NCBI GenBank assembly: GCA_036346375.1
Contig: CM070514.1
Span: 11,870,463-11,934,462 of the forward strand
Direction of reading: 5' to 3'
DNA from: Guadua angustifolia
Lineage: Eukaryota > Streptophyta > Magnoliopsida > Poales > Poaceae
DNA length: 64,000 bases
Shown here in pieces: positions 55,297-64,000 of this stretch; within the stretch, counting starts at the first letter, position 1; the number at the start of each line of letters is the position of its first letter. The notes beneath the pieces are model-generated. The model ran no database searches and was not told the DNA's origin. It saw only the letters and a list, made by a program, of their open reading frames with translations. The translations under genes were made by a program, and so were the position numbers.

Positions 55297-56060
55297 TCTA
55301 TTTCTAGTAAGTGAAATATGTAATTATATATAATTATAGACCTAGTTTTATCACTTGAATATTGCATCGTAAACTATCAACATATCAAACAAATAGTTTG
55401 TCTAGATAAAAGTCCAAATCAAGGCCCAAGCTTTTCATTTGGGTCTAGGCTAGTTTTGGACCTCACTTGTTTTGGATTAGACTAGATGCAGGTCTATAAA
55501 AAGAATTTTAGACTTAAATTAGATCTATGTTGGGCTTCGGCTCAATAGCATTCTTGTGAGACGATGACTTTAAGAGAGAGAGAGAGAGAGAGCGCAATTG
55601 AAATATAGTTTTTCTATTTTACGGCCACCCGCAAGCAGCTTTCCTGGGCTTTGCTCTTGGACGCGACATTTGGCGTGTGTTTGTGCGAGGAGTGCATGGC
55701 AAGAAAGAGCAACGGTCCCACCTTTTTTATTGTTGTGCAACTGATTGTGTTTTCTGCTGTGTGTGTCATTGAATAAAAGTGATTGTGTTATGTTTTTTTA
55801 CAAATCATCGTACATGGGAAACAAAATTTTTCACTTTTTGGAATTAAATCCCAAAATTTTTTGAATTTAAAATTTTCAGAGTTGAAACTTTGCATTTTGA
55901 ATTTTTTTTGAGATGAAACTTTCTAATTTGAAATTTTTTTATTTATTTTTTTTTGAGTTGAAACTTTCGATTTGAAATTTTTTGTTTGAATTTTTTCAAC
56001 TTGAATTTTAAATCGAAACTTTTCGAACATAAAGTTTTTGAATCGAAATTTTCTAATTTG
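55297..56060. repeat. Tandem duplication, segment B, copy 1
   Basis: It matches 58002-58745 (TCTAGTAAGTGAAATATGTA and on). Its right part (55850-56060) is a degenerate AT-rich array of GAAACTTTC/GAAATTTTTT units. It was contiguous with segment A copy 1 before the Gypsy insertion. Confidence 0.85.
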
Positions 56061-56416
56061 AAGATGTATATGGTGAGATTTTCGACTTTATAGCGCATGT
56101 TCATATCCCATATTTGGATATTCGACAGTAGCCCCCCAAACTTCGCTCAGCGGAGGATTTGTTTGAGTGCTTGGCCGATTACTGCCAAACTCGGTTTGGT
56201 CGAGCAACACCTCGCCTGCCTATGGTCGAACACTTCGAGTAAGTTAGGAATCGCTAAGTATCGAGTAGGTTGTGCGGGGTCGAGCGCCCTGCTGCAAGTC
56301 TAGCTCGAATGCTTAGGGTAGCCTTACACTGCTTGGTGTTGCCTAATCAATCCGACTCTGAGCGGAGTTGGAACCGTGATCAGAAATTCTGAATGTTGAG
56401 TAATTGGAGCATTTAT
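56061..56416. other. Sequence between the two tandem copies
   Basis: It includes ATTCGACAGTAGCCCCCCAA and a GGTCGAGCA-type stretch with no match in the other copy. It may be an LTR fragment of another element; I cannot assign it. Confidence 0.35.
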
Positions 56417-57996
56417 TTCATCAACTTTTGATGAGTAGATCAAAAGTTATTGAGATTTCTTTGCGGCCAAGTTTGATATTTTTGCTTATCTGAGTTGCTA
56501 AAATTATTGCTCCACTCATTCTGTTTTGCATGTTCTTGAATCTAGTATTTGCTCCATATCAATAGTATTTAGCTCCTATTTATTCCCCTCTAGTCGCTGA
56601 TTTCGGTTCTTCATTGGGCAAAATATTTGGTAACATACTTATGTGTAGATGATAGGTGTTGATTTGATTTTTGGATTTATATGCCATTATATATATGTCT
56701 GCTCGGACATTTTGTTCGGTAGAGTTTTACAAGTGTGTATTAGAACTGAGGGTTGAGAAGTTTATCTTTGTGGATGAAATTATAAATGATCACATTGGAT
56801 TTCTATTACCTAGCATACAGGGTGATCGCACTTAGATGATAGGGTAATTAAAAGGAAGTGTTGATGTGCATTGTCACCAGTTGTCATGTCCTAGTTATAG
56901 TAACCATTTTATGCTTAAGTGATGTCTGATTCTGACTTGTGGTTCTTGAAGCAATTAGATGATGTAGCGTTGTGTGTTTAATCACTTTCTGTCTGTGGAG
57001 GACTTGTGGTTCTTGGAGCAATTAGATGAGTAGTGAGACTAATGTTGTTGCAAGTAGCATCTCTTTGCATATGTTTTGTGATGTCTCCTGCGTCTACTAG
57101 TAGGTGTGCGGTAATATCGAGGAAACCTTTCACAAACCTGAATAAACCTTTACATGGTCGTTCACATGGCCTTAGCAAAGCTTACTTCATGTGTAAGAAA
57201 TTCCAAAAATAACAAATATACCTATAAAAAGATGTTGAATCCTTGTCACATTCTAAAGATACATAAGCAACAATCGAAAATACTTTCTGCAACATCTCAT
57301 TGCCACAAAATAATTATTGTATTGCAAAAAAAACTACCGTGAAATAAATCTCCTAACTGCAATAAAATTACATTTTGCTACTAGATATAAGAAAGAGGCA
57401 ATACAACCAAAAATAAATTGTTGCAACAATAGAAGAAGAAAGCTGCAACAAATCAAGAAAAAAACCCACAGTAAACCTACCAGAAAAGATGGCGCATGGA
57501 CGATTGTGAGTAGCAGAGCTCGGTGAAGGAGTTTGAGGCGGCACTGGCGAGGATCCCACGATGACGAAGCTCTACTCGTCATGACAAGGCTTGAGGGGTG
57601 GCAGGCTGCTACTTGTGCATTGAGTCAATGTGGGAGAGAGATCACGTGAGGTTGGTAGCGGTGACAATTTCCGGTGAGAGATCCTAAGAAAGAGAGCAAT
57701 CGAGAGGGGAGGAAAAAATGAAGTTATATACACATGTGAGACGATAGGGATGCTAATGTGCTTAGACCGATCCAGGCTTTTGGATTAGGCCAGCCAAAAA
57801 CTGCAAATGGATTAGACTCATTTGGATTCATAGCTATTTGGACTAGATCTATATCAGATTGGGTCAGGTTTAGAACTTATGTTTTTCTACTAAATCTCTC
57901 ACCACCAGCCAAGTAAAACAGTTGATGTTGCCTTTGGTACTAATGCTTTATTTTTTGTTTTACATATTTTAGCAATATACTTTAAGTTCTAACTTT
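56417..57996. repeat. Tandem duplication, segment A, copy 2
   Basis: The uninterrupted partner of 32893-34463. It runs straight into segment B through CAATCTCTGTTTCTAG at 57997, which is the empty site of the Gypsy insertion. Confidence 0.85.
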
Positions 57997-58745
57997 CAAT
58001 CTCTGTTTCTAGTAAGTGAAATATGTAATTATATATAATTATAGACCTAGTTTTATTACTTGAATAGTGCATCATAAACTATCGACTTATCAAACAAACA
58101 GTTTATCTAGATATAAGTTCAAATCAAGGCCCAAGCTTTCATTTGGGTCTACGCTAGTCTTGGACCTCACTCGTTTCGGAATAGACTAGATGCAGATCTA
58201 TAAAAAAGAATATTAGGCTTAAATCAGATCTGTGCTTAGCTCCGTCTCAATAGCATTCTTGTGAGACGATGACTTTACAAGAGAGAGAGAGCGCACAATT
58301 GAAATATGGTTTTACTATTTTACGGCCACCCACAAGCAGCTTTCCTAGGCTTTGCTCTTGGACGCGACATTTGGCATGTGTTTGTGCAAGGAGTGCATGG
58401 CAAGAAAGAGCAATGGTCCCACCTTTTTTATTGTTGTGCAACTGATTGTGTTTTTTGTCGTGTGTGTCTGTGAATAAAAGTGATTGTGTTGTGTTTTTTT
58501 GATAAATCATCGTACATGGGAAATAAAAATTTTTACTTTTTGGAATTAAATCCCAAAGTTTTTGAATTTAATTTTTTCAGAGTTGAAATTTTTCATTTTG
58601 AATTTTCTCGAGATGAAACTTTCTAATTTGAAATTTTTTGATTTAATTTTTTTCGAGTTGAAACTTTCTATTTGAAATTTTTTGTTTGAATTTTTTTAAC
58701 TTGAATATTAAATCGAAACTTTTCGAACATAAAGTATTTGAATAA
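57997..58745. repeat. Tandem duplication, segment B, copy 2
   Basis: The partner of 55297-56060. Beyond 58745 the AT-rich GAAACTTTT/TTGAAATTT array goes on to about 58890, longer than in copy 1. Confidence 0.85.
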
Positions 58746-58900
58746 AAAATTTTATGAGTTGAAACTTTTTGATTTGAAATTTTTCGAGTTGAAACTTTTC
58801 GAGTCGAAAATTTTTCAATTTAAATTTTTTTGAGTTGAAGCTTTTAAAGTTGAAACTTCTTAATTTGAAACTTATTATTTAATTTTTTTCAGTTTTAAAT
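58746..58900. repeat. Degenerate AT-rich minisatellite
   Basis: Loosely repeated GAGTTGAAACTTTT and AATTTGAAATTTTT units of 20-25 bp with drift in length. No coding content. Confidence 0.6.
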
Positions 58901-59168
58901 ACGCAGAAAGAAAAAGGCCCACATGCGTATAGGGCGACACGTATATCACTACGAGAGACCGCGCACATTGAAATACGTGGCAAGTGTTTTTTTTTTTTTG
59001 ATAACTACGTGGCAAGTGTTGGATGTGAAAGTATGCGCGGCAGCCATACCCAAGAAAAAAAATGTCCGCTGATTCCCTGGTCAGTCGTCACCACAAAAGT
59101 TCCAACTTCCAATCTGAAAACCACCCACAGGAGTCAGGACTCAGGACCACCCCAACCCCATCCAATCG
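58901..59168 (+). promoter_or_regulatory. Promoter and 5' leader of the CDC26-TTM3 locus
   Basis: GGCCCA at 58916-58921 is, on the other strand, TGGGCC, the Site II element typical of plant cell-cycle and ribosomal gene promoters (TCP factors). No clear TATA box is seen. An ATG at 59062 opens a long frame that overlaps the two genes and would interfere if it were in the mRNA, so the transcription start probably lies downstream of it. Confidence 0.45.
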
Positions 59169-59411
59169 ATGCTGCGCCGCAAGCCCACCCGCATCGAGCT
59201 CCGCACCTCCGACCGCGAGGAGCTCGAAGACCACCTCCGCTCCGCCGCCGCCGCCGCAGCAGCAGCAGCCACCACCCACACCGCCGCCTCCACTCCGGCG
59301 CCAACCCCCCAGCCCTCTAATCCCCTCCTCGACCTCCTCCACCCTCCGCCCGACGCCGCGCTCTCCAAGCACCACCGCATCGGCCTCCCCAATCCGAACA
59401 CCAAACCCTAG
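59169..59411 (+). CDS. CDC26: APC/C subunit CDC26 (APC12), 80 aa
   Basis: CDC26 is a small structural subunit of the anaphase-promoting complex; its N-terminus packs into the TPR groove of APC6/CDC16 and stabilises it. The N-terminus here, MLRRKPTRIELRTSDREELE, has the hallmark MLRRKPTRIEL core (residues 1-11) followed by an acidic helix. The rest is an Ala/Thr/Pro-rich tail (residues 28-60) typical of the poorly conserved C-terminus. Single exon, stop TAG 59409-59411. The start context is weak (T at -3, C at +4). The TTM3 start lies 24 bp after the stop on the same strand, with no ATG in between, and the plant CDC26-TTM3 pair is known to share one mRNA. Confidence 0.85.
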   Translation: MLRRKPTRIELRTSDREELEDHLRSAAAAAAAAATTHTAASTPAPTPQPSNPLLDLLHPPPDAALSKHHRIGLPNPNTKP

Positions 59412-59435
59412 CCCCCCATCCCTACCCCGACCACC

Positions 59436-60074
59436 ATGGAGGTCGAGATCAAGCTCCGCCTCCTCGACGCCGTCGCCCACCGCCGCCTGTCCTCCTTCCT
59501 CGCGCCCCGCCTCCTCCGCACCGACGCCCAGCGCAACCTCTTCTTCGACGCTGCCGCGCGCCCCCTCGCCGCCGCCGCCGCCGCCCTCCGCGTACGCTTC
59601 TATGGCCCCGACGACCGCGCCCCCTCCCGCGCCGTCCTCGCGCTCAAGCGCCGCCCGCGCATCGACACCGGCATCAGCCGCGTCGAGGAGGTCGAGGAGC
59701 CCCTCGACCCCGCCCTCGCCCTCGCCTGCGCCTACGACCCCACCCGCCTCGACGGGATCGACTCCCCGATCATCCGTCTTGTCGCCGACGAGTACGGCGT
59801 CGGCGGAGACGCCGCGCCGTTCGTCTGCCTCGGCGGGTTCCGGAACACCCGTGCCGTGTACGAGCTTGAGAAGGGCGAGGGACTCGGGCTCGTGGTGGAG
59901 CTAGACGAGACGCAGTTTGACTTCGGCACGAACTATGAGCTGGAGTGCGAGACGGCGGAGCCCGACCGGGCCAAGGAGGTCCTGGAGCGGCTGCTCACGG
60001 TGGCCGGCGTGCCGTACGAATACTCCCGGAGCAATAAGTTCGAGTGCTTCATGGCCGGGAAGCTGCTTCCATGA
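59436..60074 (+). CDS. TTM3: Triphosphate tunnel metalloenzyme TTM3 (CYTH domain), 212 aa
   Basis: TTM3 hydrolyses inorganic tripolyphosphate with a divalent metal inside a beta-barrel tunnel; adenylate cyclase activity has also been claimed for plant members. The signature ExExK is at residues 2-6 (MEVEIKLRL). Basic tunnel residues follow in LRVRFYG (52, 54) and LALKRRPRI (71-73); acidic metal ligands are in RVEEVEEPL (84-88), VVELDETQFDFG (155-158) and YELECE (168-172); a conserved R136 sits in GGFRNTRAVYELE and K201 in SNKFECF. Length matches the about 210 aa of Arabidopsis TTM3. Intact single exon with very high GC at third positions. Start context ACCATGG is strong (A at -3, G at +4). 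It is the second cistron after CDC26. Confidence 0.93.
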   Translation: MEVEIKLRLLDAVAHRRLSSFLAPRLLRTDAQRNLFFDAAARPLAAAAAALRVRFYGPDDRAPSRAVLALKRRPRIDTGISRVEEVEEPLDPALALACAYDPTRLDGIDSPIIRLVADEYGVGGDAAPFVCLGGFRNTRAVYELEKGEGLGLVVELDETQFDFGTNYELECETAEPDRAKEVLERLLTVAGVPYEYSRSNKFECFMAGKLLP

Positions 60075-61881
60075 CTAATTTTGTGATGGTGACATGTCCT
60101 TGGTATGATTAATCTGTGAATGGTAAGAAACTTGTGTGGCAAACTGGCAATAACACTTTGGTTAAGCAAAAACATGTATGGTTTATTGCAACTTCAGTTT
60201 AGTTTTGTGGCATGTGATTTCAATTCTGACCAAGATCAGCTTGAATTATGTCGAATTGTGGTGTGTGATATAACTTACATCAAACAATACTAACTTAGGT
60301 AGTATTGCAACGGAACATGCATCCGTGACTGACAAACCAACTCTGCGCTCTTGCTATTATTCATGTAAAACTAGTTGCTCATGTCATGTCGTCAGCTGTG
60401 AATAGTACTTTAATCTGTGGTAATGCTAATCTTTTTAGATAAAAACAAATGCTAGTTAACAAGTTATGGAAATCCAATATCCAAATTCAAGCTGCCTTGA
60501 TTTTACATGTCATTTCATCTGCCTGATGGTGCTACACTCTGTGGTGGTTGACTTAGGCAACTGGTGCTCAAATGGAGGAAAACATTGTACTTGATGGCGT
60601 TGTCCTGACCCTCATTTTGGTGGCTAGTCACATCTGTTTGTGATTTCTTGTGACAGTCCCTGACTTGCAGTTGATGCAACCCTGTTATATTATCACTCTA
60701 TCCCCTTGATCCAACTTTTTCTCTACTCATTATACTGGGCTTATCTGCCTTGGTACTCTTGGCATTGTATAATTTTATCTGGGTGGACATGCTACATGCC
60801 TTAGTGGCTAAGCAAAATGCGAGCTGTGTATGTTTTGAAGAGGGCTTGTTTCATTGTGTGTGTAAACAAACACGCATTTCAAGCTTGGGGCACTATCTGA
60901 GGTGGTACTAGAGTGTGAGAACAATGTGCCCACGAAGGCTTAGATTCATTGAGAAGCTTCTAATGAATGCAGGCATTGTCATGCTGCATGTGTATTCTGG
61001 TCTCTGGAGCAAATTGTTCACTCACATGGCTTGGAGATTACTCCTACGAGTCAGATGTTCTTCTTGCCATATTTGCAGAAATGATCCCTTGGCAAAATCA
61101 CAACTTGGGCAATGTGTTTTCGTAATTTAGTATACGATCTATGAAGGTTGGTAGCTTCTGATACGGACATCATATTTTCATTGTGCTATTTAATTTAGAT
61201 TGAACTTTTGATTGCAAAAAAGGCCAAATCTCGTGGTTTGGCCATTAGTGCTCGCTGCTCCTACTGTGCATGCTTATGTTACCGAACCGGATTGTGATTA
61301 AATATACTAATGTTTCTGAATATGATGTCTTCATTTCGATATATATGTTCATGTTGCCGATCATGAAGATTTACTGATTGTGAACAAAATAATTTAATGT
61401 TGATGTTTCTTGATCAATATGTATATATTAATCTATTAATATGTGCATTTGTAGAAATTATTATGCATGCATTCAGTCCAGGATTACGAGTTTCACAAGT
61501 TCTGCCAAATTTGACATGCTACGCTGTTTAAAACATGATGACTCTGGTTTTTAGTGGATGATGCCTCTGATTAGATTTCTGACATTGCAGCTATGTTATT
61601 CACTTTTAGGTTAATTAATTGCATATTAACTGATATCTAGTGGTTTGCAGATTTCGTCCTTTTCTTCTCTTTTTTCCTTTTCTTGATGCATGTTTGCGTA
61701 GTTTGCTATACTATATCGGGTGCACCTGCTGCTTTTGTAGGCTTTATTATGAATGATGAACTCTAGTATGTTGGGTATGTGGTATCAGTATTTTGCATAG
61801 ATAACGAGGGCAATTCCCCAGGCTGCAATTGAAGAGGATATACAACTTGAACAGAGACAAACAAAGCAGAAGAGAAGTTTA
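60075..61881. other. TTM3 3' flank and intergenic sequence
   Basis: AT-rich and without a recognised gene. Short ORFs (for example 60915-61130) have no family motifs. It probably contains the 3' UTR in its first few hundred bases; no unambiguous polyadenylation signal stands out. Confidence 0.35.
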
Positions 61882-62314
61882 GGGGGTGTTTGGGAGAGCT
61901 CTGCTCCTTAATTTTCAGCTCCACTCTAAATTCGCGTAGCCAAACACCCTATCTCCACAGAACTCCGACTCTAAGAAAAATGTGAATCTAGGGGCTGCTC
62001 TATGGTTTTTGTGGAGCTCCTCAAGGGGTACTCCCAGAAACACCGTTTCGTACCCACTCGCGAAGTTTCTAGGTAATTACCTACCTTTGCCACTGGTTAC
62101 ACACATGAGGAAGTTCTTAGGTAATTACCCACCTTTGCCACTGGTTCAACATCCAAAGGCATAAATGGGTATCCATGCCAAAACCATTTATTCTTGAAGC
62201 TGGATCAAATTTGCAAGCCAAACACCTCTCTTTCCTACTTCAACTTTATGGCGGAGCTACTCTATGGTGGAGTGGAGCTGATTTTTTTTGGAGTGGAGCT
62301 CTCCCAAACAGGCC
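61882..62314. mobile_element. MITE, about 433 bp
   Basis: Inverted ends of about 20 bp: GGGGGTGTTTGGGAGAGCTC on the left and, reversed, GGCCTGTTTGGGAGAGCTC on the right. TTTA flanks it at 61878-61881 and 62315-62318, compatible with a Tourist-type TTA duplication. Inside, AGTTTCTAGGTAATTACC and AGTTCTTAGGTAATTACC start two tandem units of about 48 bp (62066-62155). No transposase. Confidence 0.7.
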
Positions 62315-64000
62315 TTTAGTATCCAAGCTGTAGGAGCATCTCCAAAGATTCTGTCAAAAAGCATCTCCAATGCTCCAAATTATGAGTGATTAGAACTACA
62401 TCTAAAAAGTGTTTAGAAGTATTTTCTTCACCATCTTGGAGATAAGTGCTAAAATCTCATAGTTAGATTCTTAGGTAAGATGAGATGCTTGCACTAGATT
62501 TTTTCGAGTTAGTGGGATATGCATGACAGTATGACAAAAACTAGAGACATCTAAGTTGGAGCTGCCTAGGAGCGTGTTTTTATAGGATAGACGGGACGTA
62601 TGATTGTTTTCAAATTTTGACTGCTCTCAGGGAGGTAAGCTAGCTGAATAGCTTTGTTTGCGAACTCGTTTTTTCAATATAATCTGAGGGTTACCCATAG
62701 TTATCAATAATCTACCGGTACCGGCCAATATAGCTGGTATACGCTAGTGCCCTTGATGGGCACTCTAGGACCACACTGACTATACCATTTTGTTACCTAA
62801 ACCGGTATAAAGTAGTCCTATATATCGTACCGGTCAATACTGGCCAAATTGACTTCGATACTATATAATACCAGTCATAGCGGAAGAATTAATAACTTCA
62901 TCTATTGAATTATATATTTGATAGTAAAACTATGTATTTGGGTAGTATTATAAGTGAAATTTTTGTATACATAATTTAACATATGTATACTTATAAATAT
63001 ATATTATTATATTAAATCCAAAACGGTATGCCGATATGGACCGGTGTCGAAATATACTATTTCAAAAGTCAAATCAATATAGCCTTTAGTACAGTATTGG
63101 TAAGTTTGGTTTTACCCCCGACTAGTTTGTAGAAGTGTGGTAAGAGACAAAACTAAGGCTTCGACTTCTATGTTCCATTGAGGCTTCGGCTTTTCCAGGA
63201 AGCCAGGAAGGAGGCAACCCTTCTTGGAAGGGAGGGCTTCAGCTTTTTCTTGGTAAAAGTCGAAGCCAAAGTTCCCCGAGTGCGGTCTTAGTCCATTATC
63301 ATTATGCTTCAAGCAAATATTCAATTATTAAGTGCAATGAAATAAACCAGACCCTTATATCAAAACAGCTGTGTATGGGGCTAAACCCTCTGACACAATG
63401 ATGGATTCCTGGAGTCAATAGGTCAATCTCCCAAGGGAAAAAATTCATGAGGCAAGGCAAGGTTAGGGTTGAGCAGTGTAAAGGCCTTGTTGTCTCTTAG
63501 TGGCACACCAACGGAAGTGTGTCATGGCTGACATAAAAAGGTGATCATTTCTTCTAGATAAAAGTAGTATAACCTCTACAGAGTGTAAAATCTATTTAAA
63601 TAGCCAAACCTCTAGTTATGGGCAAATCTTAGTGATAGCTAAGTCTTGTCTTATGTTTTTCAAAACTTGGTTGGCAAGGGAATGTATCCCTCTTTTGTAC
63701 CTTGGTCACAAGTATGTGAATGTTGTTGCTCGTGGCTGTGGAGAGCCAGTTGTGGCTATGTTTGTGTTACTTGTTACTTTATATCAAATGTCAGCTGCTT
63801 GTACAACTCCCGATTACACTCCATTATACTCTATTGCAAATGAAAGCTCGCTTTGTGCAAAATAGAAAACTTGGTAGGATAGTCATCTCCATTGGCATAA
63901 CCTTGCATAGTATATAACCTTTGCTTAAAATTCTTGTGGAGTATGATTTTCGTACTCATCATTGCCTGTTGAACATTGTTAGCTCAAGAAGGAGTTCCCC
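62315..64000. other. Intergenic sequence, no gene recognised
   Basis: AT-rich. Around 62700-62900 several ACCGGT(A/C) motifs recur without clear order. ORFs at 63112-63324 (minus) and 63632-63865 (plus) lack recognisable domains and I do not call them genes. Confidence 0.35.

Noticed and set aside
59062..59904. 280-aa plus-strand ORF overlapping CDC26 and TTM3
   Set aside because: Pro/Ser/Thr-rich product of GC-rich sequence in another phase; the CDC26 and TTM3 frames have clear homology.
60915..61130. 71-aa ORF downstream of TTM3
   Set aside because: No homology I recognise, in AT-rich 3' flank; length is within chance expectation.
63632..63917. Overlapping ORFs near the right end
   Set aside because: Three mutually overlapping short frames without domain or splice evidence.

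Overview
This is a plant nuclear window, almost certainly from a grass. The evidence is GC-rich first exons, intact plant-type genes with GT-AG introns, Sirevirus-type Copia elements, a Tat-lineage Gypsy element and Tourist-like MITEs. I cannot name the species. Most of the 64 kb is nested transposable elements between two host-gene islands. All alignments were done by eye.

Left end (1-6000): the 3' part of a fatty acyl-CoA reductase gene (six exons, about 583-2224) with an in-frame TGA and no recognisable 5' half. A 235-bp Tourist-like MITE lies just upstream. Beyond it are a small foldback element, a TRIM-like pair of short LTRs (3354-4072) and remnants of other minus-strand LTR elements.

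Middle-left (5999-30890): two complete minus-strand Copia elements of Sirevirus type. Copia-1 is 5999-17120 (TSD CTTGT) and Copia-2 is 19141-30890 (TSD ACTCT). Both sit in remains of an older Copia element whose gag N-terminus (17126-17819) and LTR (about 17870-19140) survive. Copia-2 keeps a long gag, most of pol and an extra sense ORF after pol. Its LTRs carry a 15-bp palindrome arranged in pairs at a 22-bp register.

Middle-right (32893-58745): a roughly 2.3-kb host repeat exists in two tandem copies. The first copy is split by a 20.8-kb plus-strand Gypsy element of the Tat type (34464-55291, TSD CAATC); the second copy preserves the empty site. The Gypsy LTRs carry seven-unit G-box arrays. 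Its pol has a second RNase H, and an antisense, apparently spliced ORF lies downstream of pol. The Gypsy integrase is itself split by an 8.8-kb CACTA transposon (40962-49744, TSD CTG). The CACTA element carries intron-containing fragments of a host gene for a molybdopterin-binding-domain (PAPS reductase/FAD synthase-like) protein.

Right end (59169-60074): two intact host ORFs lie 24 bp apart on one strand: APC/C subunit CDC26, then triphosphate tunnel metalloenzyme TTM3. No ATG occurs between their starts in any frame. The first start has a weak context and the second a strong one. This matches the bicistronic CDC26-TTM3 locus described in Arabidopsis and is the most interesting functional unit here. 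After it come non-coding sequence and a 433-bp MITE.
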